5,801 nucleotides of DNA from Bacteroidia bacterium (GTDB taxonomy: Bacteria; Bacteroidota; Bacteroidia; B-17B0; Aurantibacillaceae), in NCBI GenBank assembly GCA_026418315.1, contig JAOABO010000110.1, positions 1-5,801 on the forward strand, in the 5' to 3' direction. Positions within the stretch are counted from its first letter, which is position 1. Each line of letters opens with the position of its first letter. This document shows, piece by piece, positions 1 through 4,554 of the stretch. Made by a program: the position numbers and the translations under genes. A model generated the notes under the pieces. That model saw only the letters and a list, made by a program, of their open reading frames with translations, was not told the origin of the DNA and ran no database searches.

Positions 1-1
1 A

Positions 2-163
2 GACATTTTTTGGAAAAGACAGTTTAATAGTACTATTACAAAAGAAGAAAATGTTTATGATAGGTTCTTGTTTGAATATTTGCAAGGGATAGATAATTTA
101 CTAGAAGCAGAGAGAATCAAAAACGACATGTTCAGATGGGAACATGATCTGTGGCACTTGTAA
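2..163 (+). CDS. C-terminal end of an unrecognised protein (5' end outside window)
   Basis: An open frame enters from the left edge (first full codon at position 2) and runs 53 codons to a TAA at 161-163. The other two plus frames are stopped inside this stretch. The peptide is rich in charged and aromatic residues, looks mostly helical, and ends RWEHDLWHL with no membrane segment. I do not recognise the family from this fragment. Only 27 bases separate its stop from the next start, with no hairpin between them, so the next gene may be co-transcribed with it. The T-rich spacer 164-181 has no stem in front of it and is not a convincing terminator. Confidence 0.6.
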   Translation, partial: DIFWKRQFNSTITKEENVYDRFLFEYLQGIDNLLEAERIKNDMFRWEHDLWHL

Positions 164-190
164 TTTATTTTTATTTTTTTAATTAAACTT

Positions 191-616
191 ATGTTTACAA
201 AAAGTTTTTATTTCATATTTACAATTTTATCAATTTTAGTAATAACAACTAATTGTAATGCTCAAAAATCTCAAACCACGCCTACACCAGTGGAAAAACC
301 TACCAGCCAAAATCCACCCACAAAAAAACTGAAATTCGCTTTGATAATTTCTTTTATCAGTCATGCCTCTGGTATAGATGGTGAGAAATATGATGCCGTA
401 ATCAAATATATTGATACTCATCCCAAAAAACCTAAATACAAACAGTATTTTTGGGGAAGGGAAGGTGAAAGAGATATTTGTATGAATCTTAAAGAGTTTA
501 ATAAAAGTGAGAGAAAGACATTTATTGAAGAAATCAAAAAAATAGCTGCTGGTTCAGATAGAGTACATGTGAATACCAATGTAGAAAAAGAATTTGTTTT
601 AGAAAGATTGAAGTAA
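191..616 (+). CDS. Small exported protein, possibly a lipoprotein, function unknown
   Basis: This encodes 141 residues. Residues 1-24 form a signal peptide: a Lys near the start, a hydrophobic stretch at about 6-18, then TTNCNAQ. Cleavage could follow Ala24 (NA|Q, a common signal peptidase I pattern in Bacteroidota) or precede Cys22 as a lipoprotein. The lipobox ITTNC is atypical because Asn sits at -1. Residues 27-46 are a Pro/Thr/Lys linker. A small folded domain follows at about 47-141, with a hydrophobic strand (KFALIISFISHASGID), a central YFWGREGERD patch with a single Cys97, and a helical stretch (SERKTFIEEIKKI). I cannot name the domain. The protein probably acts in the periplasm or is anchored to a membrane. 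The ATG at 191 is the first Met and gives an intact signal peptide; there is no Shine-Dalgarno sequence, as usual in the phylum. Transcription ends at the hairpin starting at 645. Confidence 0.8.
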   Translation: MFTKSFYFIFTILSILVITTNCNAQKSQTTPTPVEKPTSQNPPTKKLKFALIISFISHASGIDGEKYDAVIKYIDTHPKKPKYKQYFWGREGERDICMNLKEFNKSERKTFIEEIKKIAAGSDRVHVNTNVEKEFVLERLK

Positions 617-644
617 AATATCTTCTTTCAGATATAATATAAGC

Positions 645-680
645 AAAAACCTGTATGAATAAATACAGGTTTTTTGTTTT
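645..680 (+). terminator. Rho-independent terminator after the small exported protein gene
   Basis: Twelve bases at 645-656 (AAAAACCTGTAT) pair perfectly with 663-674 (ATACAGGTTTTT) around a six-base loop. The T-rich run 670-680 follows, broken by one G. The A tract on the 5' side mirrors the T tract, so the hairpin could also stop minus-strand transcripts. It lies 28 bases after the stop at 614-616. Confidence 0.85.
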
Positions 681-687
681 ATATTTG
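680..687 (+). promoter_or_regulatory. Bacteroidota -7 promoter box for the AsmA-like gene
   Basis: TATATTTG matches the Bacteroidota -7 consensus TAnnTTTG at all fixed positions. It lies 17 bases before the ATG at 705, which would give a leader of only about 10-12 bases. A clear -33 TTG at the usual spacing is absent because that position falls in the terminator loop and 3' stem. The box starts at the last base of the terminator T tract, so the AsmA-like gene appears to have its own promoter. Confidence 0.55.
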
Positions 688-704
688 CCAAAAAAATTTC
701 TTTT

Positions 705-3530
705 ATGAATACAGAAAAAAAATCTACACTCAAAAAAATCCTCAAAATTTCGGGCATTAGTATCTTAAGCATTGTTCTTGTATTGGCTGCTTTGCCTTTT
801 TTATTCAAAGATAAAATTATTCAAAAGGTAAAAGATACCATTAATGAAAATTTAAATGCCAAAGTAGATTTTGGAAATTTTGATTTATCCATTATCTCTT
901 CTTTTCCTGACTTTAAATTTGAAATAGAAAATGTGAGTGTGGTTGGCATTCAGGAATTTGAAAAAGATACATTGGCATATATTCAAAAGTTAGACCTGAA
1001 TCTTAATCTAAAGAGTGTACTCAGTGGCGATCAATACCAAATTAATAAAATCATTATTTCATCACCAAAAATAAAAGCTATTGTTCTGCCCAATGGAAAA
1101 GCCAACTGGGATATTGCTAAAACCGACACCACACAAAAAGCAACTACCGATACTTCTGCTGCTACACCTTTCAAACTTTCACTCAAAAAATTCAAAATTG
1201 AAAACGCACAAATCATTTACGATGACCAGCAAGGCAAAATGTATAGCGAAATTAAAAATTTGAATTATGACTTAAGTGGTGATTTTACTCAAGATGTTTT
1301 TGATTTAATACAATCATTGAGTATTGATAAAATAACTTACAAGATGGACAATATTGCTTATTTGAAAGATGCTAAATTCAAAGCATCTGCGAATATGAAT
1401 GCCAACATGAAAGAAATGAAATTTACCTTCAAGGAAAATGAATTTGATTTAAATGATTTTGTGCTTAAATTAGATGGATTTGTGGCTATGCCCAACGACA
1501 GCGATATGGTGTTAGACCTCAAAACATCGTCTGTAGAAAACACCTTCAAATCATTACTCTCACTTGTGCCGGCTATCTACAAAAAAGAATTTGCAGGATT
1601 ACAGGCATCTGGAAAAGTCAGTTTTTATGCCGATGCCAAAGGCACTTACAACAATCACTCTTATCCAGCATTTAATGTAAAACTATTGGTAGAAAACGGT
1701 ATGTTCAAATATCCATCTTTACCCAAATCTGTCAATAATGTTCAAATTGATTTAAATATTTCAAATAAAGAAAGTGTTTTGGACAAAATGCTAATTGACC
1801 TCAAAAAATTTCATGTAGAAATGGCTCAAAACCCTGTAGATATGAGAGCCACTATACGCACCCCTATGTCTGATCCTAATTTTGATATTGCCATCAAAGG
1901 AAAAATTGATTTAGCAAGTGTGAAAGATTTTGTGCCGCTTGAAAAAGGAGATGAGTTAAATGGAAAAATCACTGCAGATATTGAATTAGCCGGTAAAATG
2001 AGCGATGTAGATAAAAAGCAATACGACAAATTCAAAGCCAATGGAATATTGGAAATTGCAGATATACAATACAAAACCACATCACTGCCTTATCAAGTTA
2101 ATTTACAAACTATGCTGTTGAATTTTACAACCCAATTTGTAGAACTCAAACAATTTTCTGCAACAGTTGGAAAGTCCGATTTTAATGCTAAAGGAAAAAT
2201 AGATAATCTCTTACAATATGCATTTAAAAATGAACTATTGAAAGGCGAATTTGAATTCACTTCTAAATTAATAGATGTCAATGAACTTATGGCATCTTCT
2301 ACGTCTACATCTGCTACTACGCAAACTACTGCTACCAGCGGAACCACCACTACAACTTCTACTACTACTGCATCAGCCGTGGATATACCTGCCAACATTG
2401 ATTTTGTATTAAATGCTAAAATTGACAAGGTCATCTATGATAAAATGGATATTACAGATTTGAAAGGTAAAATTACCATACGAGAAAAACGTTTGATGAT
2501 GGATGATGTAGCCATGAATATTTTAGGTGGAAAAATGATAATGGATGGCTATTACGATAGCAAAGATTTAAAGAAACCAAAAGTAGCATTTAATTTCAAA
2601 GTAGAAAATTTTGATATACAGAAAACCTTTGAGACATTTAATACAGTTCAAAAACTTGCTCCTGTCGCTAAATACGCAAAAGGATTCTTTACAGCAACAT
2701 TAGAAAATTTCAATGTATCCTTAAATGAAAAAATGGAACCCGATTTGAATAGCGTAGATGCTTATGGAGTAATTAAAACAAACAACATCATTATCAACGG
2801 CTTTGAACCGGCTAACAAACTTGCTGAAGCGCTGAAAAATGACAACTTGAAAACACTTCATCTTCAAAACCTGAATTTATCTTATAAGATTAAAAACGGA
2901 AGAATGAGTTTTGAACCTTTTACCACCAAAGTCAACCAGATTAATACAACCATTAGTGGAAGCACTGGTCTTGATCAAACCATTGATTACAAATGGGCAA
3001 TGGAAATCCCAAAATCTATGTTTGGTAACCAAGCCAATAATGCCATGAGCGGACTGCTTGCACAACTCAACCAAAAAGCAGGTACCAATGTTCAATTGCC
3101 AGATAAAATCAATGTAGATGTATTGTTTGGAGGAACTATTACCAAGCCCACAGTAAAAACTAGTATCAAAGATTTTGCACAAAATGTACAACAAGACATT
3201 AAAGAACAAGTAACTCAAGCCATAGTAGATAAAGCCGCAGAAGAAGCTCAAAAAATATTAGAAGAAGCCCAAAAGCAAGTAGATAAACTGAAAGCCGATG
3301 CTCAAAATGCAGCCAATCAACTCAAACAAGAAGCATACAAGCAAGCCGACGAATTAGAAAACAAAGGTGCTAATCCATTAGAAAAAATGGCCAATAAAAA
3401 ACTGGCTCAAAAGATGAGAGAAGAAGCCGATAAAAAAGCCCAAAAAATCATTGAGGAAGCCAATACTAAAGCCGATAAAATTATGGCAGACGCAAAAGCT
3501 AAGGCCGACGAAAAGTTGCAGAAAAAATAA
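705..3530 (+). CDS. AsmA-family envelope protein with C-terminal coiled-coil tail
   Basis: This encodes 941 residues. Lysine-rich residues 4-14 precede one membrane segment (about 15-34), then a long periplasmic part, so the topology is N-in. The N-terminal AsmA domain (about 1-200) shows the typical features: FPDFKFEIENVSV, then KIIISSPKIKAIVLPNGKANWDI. The C-terminal AsmA-like region (about 600-790) contains FDIQKTFETFNTVQKLAPVA at 636-655 and ISGSTGLDQTIDYKWAMEIP at 750-769, patterns I know from Bacteroidota AsmA proteins. A Ser/Thr linker (530-558) separates the two halves. Residues 827-941 are a highly charged Ala/Lys/Glu/Gln coiled coil rich in AEEAQK- and ADK-type units. In Proteobacteria, AsmA-like proteins such as TamB, YhdP and YdbH carry phospholipids between membranes; a similar envelope role here is inference. 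The ATG at 705 directly precedes the membrane anchor and follows a -7 box. The gene is probably monocistronic, bounded by a terminator on each side. Confidence 0.92.
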   Translation: MNTEKKSTLKKILKISGISILSIVLVLAALPFLFKDKIIQKVKDTINENLNAKVDFGNFDLSIISSFPDFKFEIENVSVVGIQEFEKDTLAYIQKLDLNLNLKSVLSGDQYQINKIIISSPKIKAIVLPNGKANWDIAKTDTTQKATTDTSAATPFKLSLKKFKIENAQIIYDDQQGKMYSEIKNLNYDLSGDFTQDVFDLIQSLSIDKITYKMDNIAYLKDAKFKASANMNANMKEMKFTFKENEFDLNDFVLKLDGFVAMPNDSDMVLDLKTSSVENTFKSLLSLVPAIYKKEFAGLQASGKVSFYADAKGTYNNHSYPAFNVKLLVENGMFKYPSLPKSVNNVQIDLNISNKESVLDKMLIDLKKFHVEMAQNPVDMRATIRTPMSDPNFDIAIKGKIDLASVKDFVPLEKGDELNGKITADIELAGKMSDVDKKQYDKFKANGILEIADIQYKTTSLPYQVNLQTMLLNFTTQFVELKQFSATVGKSDFNAKGKIDNLLQYAFKNELLKGEFEFTSKLIDVNELMASSTSTSATTQTTATSGTTTTTSTTTASAVDIPANIDFVLNAKIDKVIYDKMDITDLKGKITIREKRLMMDDVAMNILGGKMIMDGYYDSKDLKKPKVAFNFKVENFDIQKTFETFNTVQKLAPVAKYAKGFFTATLENFNVSLNEKMEPDLNSVDAYGVIKTNNIIINGFEPANKLAEALKNDNLKTLHLQNLNLSYKIKNGRMSFEPFTTKVNQINTTISGSTGLDQTIDYKWAMEIPKSMFGNQANNAMSGLLAQLNQKAGTNVQLPDKINVDVLFGGTITKPTVKTSIKDFAQNVQQDIKEQVTQAIVDKAAEEAQKILEEAQKQVDKLKADAQNAANQLKQEAYKQADELENKGANPLEKMANKKLAQKMREEADKKAQKIIEEANTKADKIMADAKAKADEKLQKK
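2292..2378 (+). repeat. Low-complexity Ser/Thr linker tract inside the AsmA-like gene
   Basis: These 29 codons (residues 530-558) are almost all Thr, Ser or Ala, with one Gln and one Gly, built largely from ACT/ACC/ACA and TCT codons. The tract joins the N-terminal and C-terminal AsmA-like halves and is probably a flexible or O-glycosylated linker. Short triplet reiteration makes it liable to in-frame length change between strains. Confidence 0.7.
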
Positions 3531-3582
3531 GTGTATTTACATGGTAAGAAATGTAAATTATATTTTACACTTTTTCTTTTTT
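3531..3582. terminator. Probable bidirectional terminator between convergent genes
   Basis: ATTTACAT (3535-3542) pairs with ATGTAAAT (3551-3558) around an eight-base loop. A second pairing, GTGTA (3531-3535) with TACAC (3566-3570), can close an outer stem. The plus strand continues into a T-rich run at 3571-3582. On the minus strand the stem is followed by TTATTTTTT at 3530-3522, which lies within the end of the AsmA-like gene. The stem is AT-rich and so only moderately stable. It begins immediately after the AsmA stop and overlaps the last bases of the regulator gene. Confidence 0.6.
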
Positions 3583-3963
3583 AAAGTATAGAATTTCTTT
3601 TATTTGAATGAGTTCTTTGTAGATGAGTTCTAATCTTTGAATCATTTGTTCCTGCGTTTCCTGAAAGCCCATGCATTTTTCTGAAATAGATGGCTCATGG
3701 GTTATTTTGTATATGTTTTTTACTTTTAATGTATCTTCAATTTCAAAATATACATGTTTCAATAAATTTTCATTTAATATGACACTGATTCTTTTAAGTA
3801 AATCCAAATCAATACTTTGTTTGTTAAACATCTGATAAACAGCAGGTCTTGATAAATTGATTTTTTCTGCAAATTCAGAAATGGTTAAACCACTCTTATG
3901 GACCTTATCCTGTATCAGTTTGCCTATATGTATTTTGTCTGACTTATTTTTATTTGAACACAT
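3565..3963 (-). CDS. XRE/Cro-type helix-turn-helix transcriptional regulator
   Basis: This encodes 132 residues from the ATG at 3963-3961. Residues 11-66 form the helix-turn-helix domain: IGKLIQDKVHKSG, then LTISEFAEKINLS (helix 2 and turn), SRPAVYQMFNK (recognition helix), then a SIDLDLLKRISVILN motif very common in Bacteroidota members of the family. Residues 67-99 are a linker of unknown fold. Residues 100-130 form an amphipathic, coiled-coil-like helix (EQMIQRLELIYKELIQIKEIL) that probably dimerises. No ligand domain is visible. An alternative TTG start at 3972 would add MQQ, but it lies inside the -7 box, so I reject it. The gene converges on the AsmA-like gene and diverges from the surface protein. 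Its target is not shown by sequence; autoregulation or control of the divergent region is inference. Confidence 0.88.
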   Translation of the reverse strand: MCSNKNKSDKIHIGKLIQDKVHKSGLTISEFAEKINLSRPAVYQMFNKQSIDLDLLKRISVILNENLLKHVYFEIEDTLKVKNIYKITHEPSISEKCMGFQETQEQMIQRLELIYKELIQIKEILYFKKEKV

Positions 3964-3969
3964 CTGCTG

Positions 3970-3977
3970 CAAAGATA
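3970..3977 (-). promoter_or_regulatory. -7 box of the regulator gene, near-leaderless
   Basis: Read on the minus strand this is TATCTTTG, a full match to TAnnTTTG. Only six bases separate it from the ATG at 3963, so transcription would begin at or within a few bases of the start codon. This supports the ATG over the upstream TTG. No good -33 TTG is seen at 19-21 bases spacing. Confidence 0.55.
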
Positions 3978-4036
3978 TGGCTTGCTATTATTCTGCTTTG
4001 TCTCTTTATTTAAATGGTTTGTAAGAAAATTTTTAT

Positions 4037-4083
4037 ATGTGTAAAATAATTTATACATTTGTAGTAAAAATTTATTTACACAT
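4037..4083. promoter_or_regulatory. Candidate operator: paired TGTGTAAA/TTTACACA half-sites around a -7 box
   Basis: The outer arms ATGTGTAAA (4037-4045) and TTTACACAT (4075-4083) are a perfect nine-base inverted repeat 29 bases apart. Two further half-sites lie between them: TTTATACA (4050-4057), which makes an imperfect 20-base dyad with the left arm, and TGTAGTAAA (4060-4068), which pairs loosely with the right arm. TACATTTG at 4054-4061 is a full match to the plus-strand -7 consensus, although no -33 box is seen. Two tandem dyads flanking a -7 box suit repression by a dimeric regulator. The adjacent XRE protein is the obvious candidate, by inference only. Confidence 0.4.
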
Positions 4084-4085
4084 TT

Positions 4086-4478
4086 ATGTTGTTATGGATG
4101 AGTTTATATAACAAATTGTTTTCTGCTTTACATCTAATCTTTCTTCAAGTGGACTTTGTTTTTGCAAGTTGCAAAGATAATATGTATGTGTCTGTATCGC
4201 AATTTTTTTCAAATACATTAACATTTCAAACAATCTGTTTTGCGATGTTTTTCGCAGAAAAAATGACCATAATACCTTCTTTATCCTTATTAAAAGAATA
4301 TTTATCTTTCAATACAAAGTACTTGTCTAAATTATTATTAAACATTTTAAGACATGACTTAAATCATTCAAATCGCATATATGCTCAAGTGTTTTTGTGT
4401 CGCGAATGTTATTGGATGTATCTGTGTTTTTATCTTTTGTTTCAGGTAATTTATCGTAAAAAAAAAACATTTATCTAA
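4086..4478 (+). CDS. Doubtful open reading frame, 130 codons
   Basis: The frame opens with ATG 25 bases after the -7 box at 4054-4061 and runs to the TAA at 4476-4478. A 130-codon open frame is longer than chance favours in DNA this AT-rich. The translation is unusual: very rich in Phe and Leu, several Cys, one Pro and no Gly at all, which argues against a folded protein. The N-terminus up to FASC could pass for a lipoprotein signal and the C-terminus (MYLCFYLLFQVIYRKKK) for a membrane segment, but T-rich non-coding DNA produces such patterns. I recognise no family. Three chained minus-strand frames over the same bases are a competing reading. Confidence 0.15.
   Translation: MLLWMSLYNKLFSALHLIFLQVDFVFASCKDNMYVSVSQFFSNTLTFQTICFAMFFAEKMTIIPSLSLLKEYLSFNTKYLSKLLLNILRHDLNHSNRIYAQVFLCRECYWMYLCFYLLFQVIYRKKKTFI
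4172..4202 (-). promoter_or_regulatory. Consensus-like minus-strand promoter
   Basis: On the minus strand, TTG at 4202-4200 and TATCTTTG at 4179-4172 are separated by 20 bases, fitting the Bacteroidota pattern TTG-N19-21-TAnnTTTG. The bases TATCTTTGCA are identical to those at the regulator's own -7 box. The expected start near 4166 would give the regulator a second transcript with a leader of about 200 bases, or a separate small RNA. The start region also holds a seven-base dyad (TTTGCAA and TTGCAAA around one base, 4161-4175) overlapping the -7 box. Confidence 0.45.
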
Positions 4479-4491
4479 TTTTAAATAGAGG

Positions 4492-4507
4492 TGTAACAAT
4501 AGTTACA
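4492..4507. promoter_or_regulatory. Perfect palindrome TGTAAC-N4-GTTACA upstream of the surface protein
   Basis: TGTAAC (4492-4497) and GTTACA (4502-4507) are perfect inverted arms around a four-base spacer. The arm length and spacing resemble sites of CRP/FNR-superfamily activators. Its centre is about 55 bases before the ATG at 4555 and about 42 bases before the start predicted from the weak -7 box at 4530-4537, which is the usual place for a class II activator. The identity of the binding protein is unknown. Confidence 0.4.
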
Positions 4508-4529
4508 AAAATTCAACCACACTCAAAAT

Positions 4530-4537
4530 TAGTATTG
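4530..4537 (+). promoter_or_regulatory. Weak -7 box for the surface protein gene
   Basis: TAGTATTG matches TAnnTTTG except for one base (A for T at the fifth position). It lies 17 bases before the ATG at 4555, the same distance as in the AsmA-like gene. No -33 TTG is present at the right spacing, so the promoter, if real, may need an activator such as one bound at 4492-4507. Confidence 0.25.
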
Positions 4538-4554
4538 CTCAAAAAATAAAAACT

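Larger units (their letters stand above)
3964..4554. other. 591-base intergenic region between the regulator and the surface protein gene
   Basis: No convincing gene lies here. It contains the regulator's -7 box (3970-3977), a dyad-rich block around a plus-strand -7 box (4037-4083), a minus-strand promoter (4172-4202), a perfect spaced palindrome (4492-4507) and a weak plus-strand -7 box (4530-4537). A plus frame without stops spans 4086-4478. On the minus strand, three short ATG-started frames are chained over nearly the same bases: 4470-4327 (47 aa), 4345-4226 (39 aa) and 4224-4084 (46 aa). A run of ten A lies at 4458-4467. The stretch may be a regulatory region, a decayed gene, or the site of a small RNA. 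I see no tRNA or riboswitch pattern that I recognise. Confidence 0.6.

Noticed and set aside
164..181. T-rich stretch after the first partial gene as a terminator
   Set aside because: No stem-loop precedes it; T-rich leaders are common in front of genes in this phylum.
2093..2434. Minus-strand frame of 113 codons inside the AsmA-like gene
   Set aside because: Its Val-rich stretch is simply the antisense of the Thr/Ser codon tract, and the plus-strand protein is clearly a real family member.
2877..3251. Minus-strand frame of 124 codons inside the AsmA-like gene
   Set aside because: It lies opposite conserved AsmA C-terminal sequence, has no recognisable features, and is a shadow frame.
3970..3972. 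TTG start for the regulator gene, giving MQQ before the ATG
   Set aside because: The TTG is part of the -7 box TATCTTTG, and TTG starts are rare; the ATG at 3963-3961 fits the promoter position.
4241..4256. Short hairpin TGCGA/TCGCA with a six-base loop
   Set aside because: The stem is only five base pairs and neither strand has a T tract after it, so it is not a terminator; nothing ties it to a known RNA.
4346..4363. Six-base inverted repeat TTTAAG/CTTAAA at the minus-strand frame change, as a programmed frameshift stimulator
   Set aside because: The stem is AT-only and weak, the site is not a standard slippery heptamer, and the reading frames themselves are doubtful.
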